A stretch of DNA of 64,000 nucleotides from Termitomyces sp. T153 (lineage: Eukaryota; Basidiomycota; Agaricomycetes; Agaricales; Lyophyllaceae): assembly GCA_018296165.2 (NCBI GenBank), contig JACKQL020000028.1, forward strand, positions 496,001-560,000, in the 5' to 3' direction. Every line of letters starts with the position of its first letter. Positions within the stretch are counted from its first letter, which is position 1. Both the position numbers and the translations under genes were made by a program. The notes beneath the pieces were generated by a model, which saw only the letters and a list, made by a program, of their open reading frames with translations, did no database searches and was not told the origin of the DNA. Shown here one piece after another: positions 10,099-22,800 of the stretch.

Positions 10099-12225
10099 CC
10101 ACCCAAGCACACCCCCACCAAAATGTGAACCTCTGAACACTGTCAATTGATGTATTGCAAGAATAAGCCAACCAAACTTTGAGGAAGTACCTCTGCCCCT
10201 ATGCTGATCCAACCAACAGCATAGCTGGCATGCAAAACAGTTCCCTATTGAGTCTACTACAATGGCAACCCCAATGCCAGAGCCCCCAATGCTATGCTGC
10301 CAAGGACTCTCATCTCTAGCCTACTCTGCTCCAAAGGACAACCTTTAATCCATCACTTCTACTGCCATCAAAAGGGACTTCTGTCCCCTCCACCAGCTGT
10401 GTCAGAGCAAAATCAAAGTTGCCAGAAAATCTCCACCCCCTCTGCCAGCCACATTGGAACAAAAACCAAAGCCACTGCCAAAGCATACTTAAAGTCTGGA
10501 GATCCACCCTTAAGCCCAATAACAAATGCTTGATATGAAGGCATGAAGCAATAAGAAACACAAAGTTCACTCCTTCTCACTTCCTTTCCCCCTTTGAAAT
10601 CCCTTTCCCTACTGCCCTGACCCCCAAGTCTACCTCTATCTGTGCCTTCACCACCACTAGGACCTCTGCAAGCTCTGGCAACACCTCCTTTGTATCTGCT
10701 GCCACCTTCTATCATAACCCTGGGGCCACTGCATTGTGCCACTAATGCCCTGCTAGCAACTGCCCCATCCTCATCATTCCTGCCTCAACTCTGGCAGGTA
10801 ATCCCCAGGCATCTGCACTAACCCATCCTGAATTGATGCCAGTGCAGTAGATGCCCTGTACATCAAAATCTGGTGTTTGTGGATCCAGCCTGGCCCAACT
10901 TCATTAACAAGCTCTGGAGGAATGAGCAAAACACTCATACAAAACCCTGGCATGCCCCAAGGCTGCCTTGCTCACCAACCACTCCTTCTGCTGCCTGCTG
11001 GCCTCTGCCTCTGCCTGGAATAAACCACCCTTCTCCTAGATAAGCTCTCCACCTGTCAATAGAAGAATGTCTCAGTAATTGAGAGTGCAGATTCAGGGGA
11101 ACTTGATGGATGCCCCAGTAACACCCCTGAGCCAAGGGAGTATATGTGAGGCCCAGGAGGGCCTGCTATCAACAATTTGCCCAAGGGCCTCTTGCTAGAA
11201 CTGGCTACTGGGGGCAAGGATGCCCTTCTCTTCTCCTTGTCCTGTGCAATCAACTCTCCCTCCTTGTGACCCCCTCCACAGTGGGCTCATCTCCTCTGCT
11301 AAACCACCACTCTCTAGTGCCCTGGTCCTCTGCTCCTCCCCCAACTGTTTACTCACCCAGCCTTCCTCCTACCCCTGCTCCATAGCAATGCAGGCTGCAT
11401 ACCACTCCAGCAAAACTGAGCACTTCTTATGCCTTGCATAGCATAGAAGGCAGACTGATGTATCATGGCAGGACTCTGCAGAGAGCTCGTTGAACTTATA
11501 TGGCTCCCCCTGCTGGGCACAGAGGGTGCACTGGAGTAACTGGTCAGTAAACATGGCAAGAAAGATTTGAGAACTCACTGGAGCCTCATTGCCCTGTGCA
11601 TGCCCCAATGCCTCCACAAATATCTCTGGCATCACCTCTCTCTGTAGCACCCTTTGCCCCTCCAGGATGACCTGGATGATCCCTGGACCCAAACTTGACC
11701 TTACAGAATGGGTTAGCAGCAGTGAAGCTGCTTGACTGATTTGCCCTGGGCCCCCTATATGAGTAGAGTTGCTAGATGAACCTCACTACAGCTGTGAGCA
11801 ATTCTGTCATGGGTTAGCAATCTGCCTTGGAGCAAAAAGAACACCATACTCATAACTGCAGTGCATGGCATCTATTCTCTGACAATCCTGATGCTTGTCA
11901 AACTTCCCCCAGTGATGCTCATATTCTGCCCACACTTCTATATGATTATCATCTGACAGGGATGGAGTTGGAGAGGGCCATGAGGATGATGGTACTGGCA
12001 AAACCATGGAAAAGTAGTCAAGGGAATACCTGGGTGCATATCAACCCTTTTAATTTTCTAAGACAAGCTTCTTGATAGACAACAATCACACTTCAACTTC
12101 ATTCCCCATGCTGCTGCCACTTGCTGCAGACTGATCAATATTGCTTAGACTTTGACTCCCACACCCTCTGCCCATTCCTGACTCATGCCTGGCATCTCAA
12201 GAGTCTCAATGCTAAAGGGGGGTGA
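10099..12225. other. Internal region of the non-autonomous LTR element
   Basis: The region is 2.1 kb, CpG-poor and without pol motifs. Plus-strand open stretches are Ser/Pro/Leu-rich and broken by stops. The most protein-like frame is on the minus strand (11369-11692). It has paired cysteines (CTLCAQQGEPYKF, then CLLCYARHKKCSV), a spacing like short fungal zinc-binding modules. That frame runs against the LTR orientation, so it may be a captured gene or a chance antisense frame. Confidence 0.45.
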
Positions 12226-13394
12226 TGTCATAACCTGCTTCCTAGAACCCCAACCTTGTTCCTAACCTGCTCACTTCCCCAGAGCTTCTCCCAACACCCC
12301 ATCAAACACCCCCAACCTTTGTCCACCCTCCATGCCCACTCCAGGTAACTCTGACACTTCTCTAGCAAACTCTGACAGCCTCCTAGCTAACTCCAACACC
12401 TTCCCTGCAGCTGTCAACACTTCCCTAACTCTCTTGAGCCCCTGGAACCCTCCTCCACTGCTCTTGACTTTGGCATGCATCACCAACTCATTTCCCTAGT
12501 TTGCCCAACCAACCCCAGAGCATCACAATTACCCTGGAATAGTCCACATCTTCAACTGACCCTATCAGAATATCACTGTGGCCCATCCCCTGATCACAAC
12601 CAACACCCATTGACTCTGTGTGGCTCCAACAAGCCCCACTGTCACACCTGCTGTCCTCCAGAGCTCTCTAGTAGTCAGTATATAAGTCCTAGAGTAGCAC
12701 CTCATACTCTAGTCTTGATATTGCCTTATCTGATGTGTTTCTGATTGTTTCTGTCTTGTGTTTTGTGTTCTGTGTTACATTTCCCTTTCTCTCAGTCTCC
12801 CAGTCTTATCTCAGTCTCCTGGTCTTATCTCAGTCTTCCAGTCTTGTCTTGCCTCTATTTCTGTTATCATCTCATTATTGCCTCAAATCTCTGCTTGAAT
12901 CTATTTTTGTTCTCATCTCAATCTTGTCTTGGCTCCATCTCATTTGACTCTGTCTCCATTATTGTGTTCAAGTCCTCTCAACCTTAATACCATTATGAAC
13001 TCCATGCTTACAATTACAAACTTCAAACATTTTTTAAACCAACTCCAGACCTCACTATCTGCTTGGCCCTAAAACCCATCAACATCTGTTGATCCCCCAT
13101 CAAGCTCTGGCTCTGCTCCCATCACTTATGTAGCCTCTGCTTACCCTGCACTTTCAATACTCACTTCTGGACTTGTACCTGATGCCCCATCAAGTCCAAC
13201 CACTCCTCTGCAACTTGTCCTAGACTTCTCTGGACCATCCCAGACTTGTTTGGATCACTCCCCATCACTTACCCTCACAAGTCCTCAATGTCTAGACCCT
13301 CTCCAAACACCCAGTTATCAGTATAGGACATCTTGTCTGCCTAGTAAGGATTTGCCCAGTGTAGCTGAGCCTCCATGGTCAGCAGAACCTGACA
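12226..13394 (+). repeat. 3' LTR of the 7857-13394 element
   Basis: The LTR is 1169 bp, from TGTCATAACC to ACCTGACA. It is uninterrupted and so serves as the reference for the left LTR and for the solo LTR at 1056-2069. It differs from the left LTR mainly by transitions, indicating an old insertion. Confidence 0.9.
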
Positions 13395-13399
13395 CAGAC

Positions 13400-14332
13400 A
13401 TTCAACACAATATCAAAGGTGGTCAAGAACAAAGATCAAGAGGACCAGTACAAAATCTGAGAAGCAAAAACAGAATATATGAAACACAAAGAAGCCAGAT
13501 GAAGGACAGTAAAAACCTGACAATATGTGTGGCATGATTATCTAAACAGAAGGAATGCTGACAAAATCAACAAAACCCCTGCATCAATTATTGTTTACAA
13601 CAATGTGGATGCATCAATGATCAGGTGATTAATTACAAATCAATTGTTGCAACAGTACATGACAAATCATAGCTGCCATGTTGGAATGATCCATCCCATA
13701 TTTAGGATTTAATATTGCTTACACAAAACAATATGTTTAACATTTGATGTGATATGGACAACAAATTAGGCTATAGACACATACACTATAATTGTTGCAC
13801 TTTTGGACCTGCATTCAGACATGTCTATGTTGTTCAAAGACCCCCTTTCTTTAACTATCTGGTAACCTGTTACTGGACCAATATGGAACTACATGTTATT
13901 ATCTGCTGACATGTATCTACTGGTAAAATGATGATCACTGTAATATATAATATCTCTTATCTTATAGTTGTGGGTCTTGGATGTATCCATTGCATAAATA
14001 GCAATAGTCTTGTCAATTGTGACAGACACAGACAACACATCAAAATATAATATGTTAGGTGCATGGACAAACTGGAACACTCTGATGAGGAGTTGTTTGT
14101 ATATCCAGCATCATGATCTGATCTGCAACCAGAAATTCTCCATGTGTTCATGTATGGATTGACTATTGAATGATAGTACAACCATGCAAGACTTTGTACT
14201 TGACCACTTATGGCTCCCTCTGTGCTGCCCTGGACATGCCATGGACAAATCTAGTATAACTTGTTTGTTTACAGAGAGTCTGTCAACTAATGTGTGCATG
14301 GACAAATACTCACCAAAAGAGAACATGTTGTG
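13400..14332. other. CpG-poor spacer, possible Helitron 3' part
   Basis: No frame or repeat stands out. On the minus strand this lies downstream of the helicase remnant and would hold the element's 3' end. I could not place a CTRR terminus with a preceding hairpin with any confidence. Confidence 0.3.
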
Positions 14333-17124
14333 ATTTTTAGAGTTTAGTTTTCTTTGCAGCCACTCTCTGCATTCCTCCAAGGCTTTGTGATCTCCAGGTC
14401 CAACTTTCATGAATTCTCTTGCAATATGTTTGCATGACCAGAGACTGATCTCTTCTGTTCTGACAAGCCACCCATAAGAGTCTTCCCTGCACAAGTTGAA
14501 CAATATCGCATGACAGAGTCATATGTGCAACTATCAAGTTTCCAGTTGCAAGCAAATGGAGTCAGCCAATCATGGGACACTGACAAGGAGGTTTTAGTAC
14601 AGCTCAGCTGCCTCCATTTATTTGAATATGAAGCCATTTGTCCACTCACCCTTTGTTTCTGTGGGTTGTCAAGAGTTTGCACAGTGCTCCTTGAACCTTG
14701 GGCAGGTACAAACATGCTTACAGATTCCAGAGGTAAATTGACAGACTTGTTCTTGGACACAATTTGCCATGGGATATCCATGAAACAAGATTCATTGAAC
14801 AGATCAAATTTTGACCACTGAAGGGCAGGATGAAATTTAGGAGGCAAGTAACATTCACCCTTACACTTATGAAATGAAGCAATTAAGTCCAAATGTCTGG
14901 GTGCATTATGCAAGCTCTTTGGCAGCTTACCTATGTATTTTAACTGAGTAACTTTGTCAAGGAGCTCTAATTCCCTGAATTCTTGCCATAGTGCCCCACT
15001 TGCTCTTCCTTATATCATGCTCCTGTCAAACCCTCTGATAATAAGGGTCCCCTCAGCTGTGGCACTTTGTGACAGAGCAGTATAGTATGCCTGATGTGAT
15101 TGACACTTGAACAGATCTACTAGATTAAATGGTCTAGTCTTCCCTTGGCTTGCATAGTCAGTAATTGGATAGTTTACAAGAACTTCTACCTGTGACCTGG
15201 TTATACCAATTGTTGATCATTTGATAAGCACCAATCTATAGTCCCAGATTTTTGGGCAACAGGGACAACATTTTTAGGCAAACCTTCAATCTGCATAGTG
15301 TATGGAGGATTCTTAAGTTTCACAAATAGGGCATCTAGCAACCACTGACCCAAAGAACCTACACAGGACTTCCATCCATATACATACCCTTCCTGACCAT
15401 TGGTAATGCACAACTCTGTTGCCAAATTTGTTTTTATAATAACAGGTAAACCAATACATAGGGAGAGTTTTCCCACCACTTGAGTCATAGTTGATGAAAA
15501 AGGCTGCTCCCACAGGATTTTTTGGATTGAAGGAGTAACACATCTTGCCCTGGATGCATGGCCTTTACCCTTCTATGGCCTGATTGCCCTATCATCTCCC
15601 TTGTCAGCAATGGTATCCTCCCTAAAGAAGTCAGTAAGCTGCTGCCCACTTTCCAAAGCAAACCAAGTGCTTCCAATGTTGATTGTGTCCTTGTCAATGT
15701 TGTGTGCAGTTATAATTGACACATTCCAGAATGCTGAATCTACAATACTGGCATTGGAAAGTGTCAGTACACATCAGGATCTCAGGAACAGTATATTGTC
15801 ACTAGTACATGCACAATATCTCATGTTAATCAAAGCTGTCCTAAGTGCTTTATCCTCATCCAACTGTGTAGCTTGTCTCATATTCTGGCACAAAACAACA
15901 ACAGTGGTGACTTGATGCCACACAACCTTACCCAGTGCAGCCTGCTGTTCCTTGATGTTAGATGATCTGGCACTAACCCTCAGACTATACAGTGACCCAT
16001 TTTCTTTACCTGCCATAGGGAGCAACTGTGCAAAGTCACCAGCAAATACCATGTTCATATCACCAAAGGAAGGTGTGGATTAGCACTTATTTGAGCAAAG
16101 CACACTGATATATAGTACATATTGGTACATGAGAGCATTGAAACTTTGTCAAAAAATACATAATCTACTTCAATTAGACATGTTTTTACTTGAGCCAACT
16201 GTGTTTGTGAGAAGTGTGACAAGTCATTAATACCAAACAGAAAATTATAGGTAGATCCTCCAAGAAGAGAAGCAGCTGTTCCAGTGGGTGCAACAATAGT
16301 GAGGCAATGAGATTCCTGGCAAGCTGAAAAGTAATCTTTCAAAGCTTTCAACACCTGGGTTTTTCTGGTTCCCCCCATTCCTCCCAAATACATTTTAAGT
16401 TGATCTGCCCTGTGGGATGCTCCATGGTTAGCAACTATTCAAAAAGCTCTTGTCTGTTCCTTGTTTAGATCAAAATCAGTTGCAATGTTATATATAGTGG
16501 GCTCCCATACATGATCTATTGTTTTTGATGACATATATGATCTGTCTACTACATAATCTTACCTGGCATGTCCAAGTTGTTATATGTGTCCTGTTGAACC
16601 TGTGATGAAATTGATGATTGTAATTCAACCAATATAGACACTTGCATCTCATTTACTTGATGCTTTCAATATGATCCCAGCTGATCTGATATATCAGGTG
16701 AATGGTTATTTGTCACTTTGAAAGTTTGACCCATAACTGGTTTGTCCCACCAAAGGCCATTCATGGTCAATGTCATATGGGCCATGTCCCCCCTCCTTCT
16801 GAGTTTGCATTTACCAAGTTCACCATTGCAATCCATATGTATTCCATAGTCTTCTGCACTCCCCTCATCCACTACATCTACATGATCTGTCTGCTGCATT
16901 TCAATTATGTTTTGTGATCCCAAACTGGGAAATGCCACTCCACCTGACTTCAGCTGAGCAGAGAAATTATCTTGGGCATCCATGCACTCATACTTGATAT
17001 TCATGTTTCTCATCAAGATGCATTGGGTGTCTGTGAAGTTGTGACTTGTAAAGGCTGTATTCCAGGTGTCATTGCCATTCCTGAGGTCAACACCTGAATG
17101 CCATGGTTTGAATAATGTCAGCAT
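14333..17124 (-). pseudogene. Helitron-type PIF1-like helicase, dead
   Basis: Read on the minus strand from 17124 downward, the segments appear in order. First is an N-terminal region (MLTLFKPWHSGVDLRNG; LMRNMNIKYECMDAQDN). Next, at about 16393, is a Walker A-like GGMGGTRKTQV (usual GGxGTGKS, here R for G). Near 16055 is VFAGDFAQLLPMAG (helicase motif around GDxxQLPP). At 15488-15201 is GKLSLCIGLPVIIKTNLATE followed by TNGQEGYVYGW. Last come C-terminal segments at about 14900-14800 (FHPALQWSKFD). This is the layout of the helicase half of basidiomycete Helitron proteins. Many stops, frameshifts and R-to-stop, R-to-W or R-to-C changes are present. I see no HUH replication-initiator domain upstream, so the element is partial or that part is beyond recognition. 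Confidence 0.85.
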
Positions 17125-17679
17125 AGTAATCCAGTAGTCTTTTTTGTTGTTGTTATCACATCAAGGAGGATTTGCACCTATGAGATTGGGTACTTGTTTT
17201 TGATGAGGTGGGTGCACTATGGTTGTGTGTGATGCTGACAATGAATGCTCCTCCATAAAATATATCATCACTCTAGACAAACAATGGATAGAGTGTATAT
17301 TGCACTCATCATCATCAGAATCAATTTGCTGCCTTCTTTTCTATTTAGTCAATTTGATTCATTCACATCTAGTTGCCCATTAATACAATGACATAGCTTG
17401 TAGCTCAGGCCCATGGTATATGTAGTTAAAGACTGGAGACAAACTGACAACACAACCCTTTCTCCTAAATATAGCAATTTATTGGGACTATATGTACTTT
17501 CCAATGACATATCATCTTCCAACCAAGCACATTTCACTTCTTGAACAAAACTCTGAAGATGCTGAAGAGGAGTTGGATAGGGATGAATATGACCAGATCA
17601 CCAAAGAGTTGTGTCAGGGCCCCCTTCTAATCAGTGTACATGTCTTCTTGTATTGTGGTACCCACACTGATTGATCATT
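17125..17679. other. Unassigned CpG-poor spacer
   Basis: A plus-strand acidic open stretch (17492-17674, with EQNSEDAEEELDRDEYDQ) may belong to an upstream exon of the gene remnant that follows, but I could not join it. Otherwise nothing is seen. Confidence 0.25.
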
Positions 17680-18099
17680 TCTTAGGTATGCCAGCATATT
17701 CTCTATGATAGTGGGATTGACCAAGCAGAAACTCAGGCCACCAAATGCCTGATTGCAGACAAATATGGCTGCACAAGAATTTCACCAAAAATCATTGCAT
17801 ATTCAGCAATTCAGGTATATAATCTACTCAGATTTGATTCTTTTGTTAATTCTCAATACAAAGGCTTGGTTTTCATTGAGCTCAATCTCTCAATGGAACA
17901 TGACAGACAGTCAATTTTTGTACCACAATTTTTATTATAACATTCTAACATTATTCAATGACCATGAATGGGCACAGGACACATTGAATTTCTGGAATCA
18001 GTAAGTGCTAATTAACTGAAGGGACAAATATAATTTATATGTTATCAGAACCTTCTACAGTAATGACAGCACTATTTATTCCAATCACAAAGCACTCAC

Positions 18100-18468
18100 T
18101 GTCAGGGGACTCCCATTTGTGACCTCCGCAACTTGTTCCAGCACCTCTGCAGTTCTCTGGAGATCTCTGGGGTTCCAGAAAGAGCCCCAGAGATCTCTAG
18201 AGAACTGCAGAGTTCTCCATATTACCTCAGCAATCATTGCTCTAGGGTTAGGAGTAGCTCCAGTCATCTGTACAGTAGTTCCCACACCTCTGCCACCCAC
18301 TGATGGGCTGCACTGAGCAGTGGGGATGCTTAGACTTGTTCTCTTTGGATTCCCCTCTGCTAGATGATTAGTTACTGATTGTATTGTTGTTTACTCTGCT
18401 AATATACTTTGGATTCCCCTCTGCTAGCTGCATGACTCTGATCTGCCACTCCAGAGGTTGCCCTTACA
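18100..18468 (+). repeat. 5' LTR of Gypsy, with 22-bp hairpin arms
   Basis: This is a 369-bp LTR. It contains a near-perfect inverted repeat: arm 18151-18172, 12-nt loop 18173-18184 (TTCCAGAAAGAG), arm 18185-18206, with one mismatch. TTGGATTCCCCTCTGCTAG occurs twice (about 18346 and 18409). The sequence just after the LTR (GCAGAACAAGTCTCC) is not an obvious tRNA primer site. Confidence 0.94.
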
Positions 18469-18574
18469 GCAGAACAAGTCTCCAAAAACTGGTCTGGAAG
18501 CCCCTCATAGCTGCAAGGAACCTCTAAGCTGCTACCCATTGCTTCTCCACTAGGACTCAACACTGCAGAGTTCT

Positions 18575-19440
18575 ATGTCTCAGCTTGCTAACCCAGACAC
18601 ACCCTTGGAGGCCCCAGCTCTGCAGGACAAGGCTTGGACTCACCTGCTTCACCTAGAAACCCAGGTGCAGTTAACGCAATCATCTCTCACCCGCTATACT
18701 ACTGAACTCTCTACTCTCCATCAAACAACTGATCTTATCTCTCAGTCCCTCCAGGTGCTGCTCAAATGCCTACCCCCTAACTCTGCCCCTCCTGCAGCCA
18801 TGGAACCAGCCCCAACCACATCTGCACCCATCTCTGCAGCTCCAGTGACCTTACAGCCATGGATTCCACATCCTGCACTACCAGACATATATGATGGTGC
18901 CTTTTCCAGTAGAGAGTGATTCCTGCAGTCCTGCCTCACCTATATTGACCCTCAGCAGAGATGCCTTTGATTCCAACACATTGAAAATAGCCTGGGTGCT
19001 GTCATACTTGAAGATCAGATGTGCCTCTACTTACATGCTGCAAGTCTTCTGCCACTCCAGAGGTGTTGGAAGCTTTCTGGACTGGGCTGCCTTTGAGAAG
19101 GACTTCCATGCAGAGTTTTTTCCATTAGACCCCACCAAGACTGCAGCCTTGATGCTACATAATAGGGAGCAGTACAGACAAGGAAAGCATACACTGGATG
19201 AGTACATTGACTCATTCCAGGCTCTGGTGGAGCAAGCCACTTACCCTGATAGCCTCCAACTATGCCTTACTTTCTGGGATGGCTTGCACCCTGCACTGGT
19301 GGAATGCATTGACAATCCGGTAGAGAGTTGCCCCAATGATGAAAAGATTGCATCATAGTATGAGGTGGCCCAGGACCAATGGCAACTCATGGAGATCCAG
19401 AGGGAGCACCTGGGAACTTTGCATGGCACTGCTCCCTAGG
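18575..19440 (+). pseudogene. Gypsy gag
   Basis: The frame begins with ATG at 18575. The N-terminal part is helical then Pro/Ala-rich, ending in LPDIYDG. After a stop at 18918 and frame changes, the capsid-like core follows at about 19075-19330: a SFLDWAAFEKDFHAEFF segment, NREQYRQGKHTLDEYIDSF, and FWDGLHPAL. This resembles the retrotransposon gag domain, which assembles the particle around the RNA. At least two frameshifts or stops break it, so no full gag could be made. Confidence 0.85.
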
Positions 19441-19879
19441 CCTGGAGGTATGCTACCTTTCTACCACAGAGCAGAAGGAACTCCTCCTGCAGTTGCTGGC
19501 CATAAAGGATGCTGCTGGAGCTCCATTGCTGGATAAGCCTACACCAGAGTTGACCCTGAAGGAGATTAGTGCATGCGCCTCACCTCTGGAGCTGGAGGGG
19601 GATTTTTAGTTGAGTGACGGATGAGGTGTACACCTCTATTGCTGGGTGCTAACAGGTCCTCATGTCTGTTGATAGAAAATAAAACTGCCTTTTCTGACAC
19701 TCTTCATTCTGAGACAAGAACCTCAATGCACCCCTTCAGATGTACAAACACTAACTCTGGAGCCCCCACTGAGCTCCCCAACACCTCCAAAGGTCCATCA
19801 GCATGGCCCCACTTGGGTGCATTGAATGCCCTGATAGTATATGATGGCCTCTGCCCCATCTGCCAACTTCCTGCACCTT

Positions 19880-22800
19880 AATGTGTAGATTGAGATGATA
19901 GATACTCAGCAGACCTGTGGAGTCACAGCTCTTCTGGACAGCAGAGCAATGGGACTGTTCCTGAACTCAGAGTTTGTCAAATGCCACAGCCTGACTACAC
20001 AGCCCCTCCTCAAGCCCATTCCTGTCTACAACATCAACAGAATGCCTAACAAAGCAGGTGCCATCAACTCCATGGTTGATCTGGTCCTCTATTATTAGAA
20101 CCATGTGGAGTGCACTGTATTTGCTGTTACCAGCTTGGGAAGGTAGGACATGATCCTTGGTTTTACATGGCTCTGAGAGCACAACCCTGAGGTTGATTGG
20201 ACCAAAGGGGAGGTAACCATGAGCAGGTGCCCCCGGAAGTGTTCTGCCTATGCCACAGAGGACAGAGCAGAGTGCTGGACTCAAGTTTGGGAGCATGCAG
20301 CCATCTGCATATGTTGCACTGGCCCTCTCCCCTTCACAGATCTAGATCTCCTGGATCCCCCACCTCTGGTGTTCCCTCATAGAGAAGCTCTCTACAAAGA
20401 CAATTGGAGCAACAGCAGAGCCCTGAAGGAGGAGTGCAGAGAGGAGTTTGGTGGCATATACAAGCTGGAGCTCCTGGACAAAGTGGTAGAAGTGGGGGAT
20501 CAAATCTATGCTACCACTATACATCTGCTGCTCTCCATTATGGAGATTCAGGCTAGCCAGACCATGTCTCAATGGCTGGCCCAGGCATTTGCTGCTAATG
20601 CCACACCTCAAGAGTTCTGGGATATGGTACCCCCCTATTTTCATGCATTCAAGGACATGTTCTCCAAAGCTTTGTTTGACTCACTTCCAGAGTGCAAGAG
20701 GTGGGACCACACCATCAAACTGCTACCAGACTCATGCCCTTCAGCTATAAGGTCTACCTGCTCATGCCCTAGGAACAGGATGAGCTTGATGCATTCCTGC
20801 AGGAGAACCTGGACTCTGGTTGCATCTGCCCATCCAAGTGTCCAATGGCTTCTCCAGTCTTCTTCATTAAAAAGAAGGATAGCTCTCTCCAACTAGTCCA
20901 GAACTACCAGGTACTCAATGCCATGATGGTGAAGAACTGTTACCCTCTCCCCCTCATTTCCAAGCTCATCAACAACCTCTGGAGTGCATAATACTTCACT
21001 AAGCTGGATGTCCAATAAAGTTACAACAATATGTGCATTTAGGAGGGAAATGAGTGGAAGGCTGCCTTCCAGACCAACCAGGGATTGTTTGAGCCAGTTG
21101 TTATATTCTTTGGACTCACCAATAGCCCCACCACCTTCCAGACCATGATGAACAACATTTTCTGGGACCTTATAGCAGAGGGCATAGTGTGTGTGTACCT
21201 TGACAACATCCTCATCTATACCAAAATGCTAGAGGAACACCATTGGATCACTCACCTTGTCCTGGAACACCTTCACCAGCACCAGCTCTACCTCAAGCCA
21301 GGGAAGTGTGAATTCAAACAAACCCAGATCAAGTACTTGAGCCTGATCATATTGCACAGAGCCATGGAGATGGACCCAGTGAAGGTAGCAGATGTGGCAG
21401 AGTGGCTGGAGCCCCAGAACAAGGAGGTGCAGGCATTCCTTGGTTTTGCAAACTTCTACTGGAGATTTATCCAGGACTTCTCAAACTATGCCCATCCACT
21501 ATTTGACCTCATGGAAAAGGATGTTCTGTAAAGTTGGAGACCTCCAGAGCAGATGGCCTTTGACACTCTCAAGTGCACTATGACCTCTGGACCTGTTCTC
21601 CTCTTCCCAGATGACAATTCTCCCTTCTGGGTGGAGGCTAACAGCTCCAACCTTGCCACTGGAGCCATGCTCTCACAGCAATCTCCAGAGGATGGAAAGT
21701 GGCATCCAGTGGCCTTTGACTCCAAGAGCCTGAATGCAATGGAGTGGAACTACAAGATCCATGATAAAGAGATGCTGGCCATCATCTGGTTGTTCAAGGA
21801 GTGGTGGCACTTCCTGGAGGGCACATGACACAAGTTTGAGGTCTGGACAAATCACAAGAACTTTGAATACTTCTGGACAGCCAAGAAGCTCAATTGTTGA
21901 CAGGCCCAGTGGTCCCTCTATCTCACCAACTTTGACTTCTCTTTGCACCACAAGCCTGGCTGGAGCATGGGAAAACCAGACACCCTGTCCTGAAGAGTGG
22001 ACCACAGCATGGGAGAAGGGGATAACAGCAATATTGTGCTCCTCCACCCTGAATTGTTTGCAATCTGAGCCATGGAGGGTCTTGCCATAGAGGGAGTCTT
22101 AGCAAACATTCTCCAGGACATATGGTGGAGTAATTTGGATGGTAAGCAGGAGGAGCTGGTGGCATGAGCTGCTCAGACACTGAAGTTAGGGCATACCACC
22201 AGTGCCAAGGCAGTCCATGCTGACAAATGGGCCCTCCAAGACAGAATTCTGACCTTTCAAGACTGTACTTATGTCCCCAATGTTCTGGAGCTCAGTTGGA
22301 GGATTGTGGAGCAACACCATGACTCCCACATTGCAGGGCACCCTGGATGGTGGAAGACACTGGAACTAGTATTGCAGAACTACTGGTGGCCTCAGATGTC
22401 CTGGTATATTAGGTCCTACACTAGTACCTGCAATCTCTGCCTCCAGACCAAGCCCCAGGGCTGACTCCCCTACAGACAGTTACACCTGCTACCCATGCCC
22501 ACAGAACAATGGAGGGTGGCATTTGTGGACTTCATTGTAGAGCTCCCTGATGCCCACAGTTATGATGCAATCATGGTGGTGGTAGACCTATATAGCAAGC
22601 GAGCACACTTCATTCTGACCCACACCACCTGTTCTGCCATGGGCACTGCAAACCTGTACCAGAGGAATGTCTGGAAGCTCCACAGCCTCTCTGACACCTA
22701 TGTCTCAGATTGGGGACCACAATTTGTGGTGGAGTTCACCAGGGAGCTCTACCAACTGCTTGGAGTGAAGCTCCACACCACTACTGCCTACCATCCACAG

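Larger units (their letters stand above)
7857..13394 (+). mobile_element. Non-autonomous LTR retroelement with 1.17-kb LTRs
   Basis: The element begins TGTCACAACC and ends ACCTGACA, flanked by CAGAC at 7852-7856 and 13395-13399. The right LTR is 1169 bp. The left LTR is the same sequence enlarged by a nested insertion. The internal region (10099-12225) is only about 2.1 kb and I find no reverse transcriptase, integrase or RNase H in it. A polypurine tract, AAAGGGGGGTGA (12214-12225), abuts the right LTR and gives the plus orientation. The tract-LTR junction nearly equals that of the chromodomain Gypsy element at 23.67 kb, so an autonomous Gypsy relative may have supplied the enzymes; that step is inference. 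Confidence 0.88.

Noticed and set aside
9492..10136. 214-residue open frame
   Set aside because: It lies inside the 5' LTR of the 7857-13394 element, is low in complexity (Ser/Leu/Pro from a CT-rich strand), and the homologous part of the 3' LTR does not keep it.
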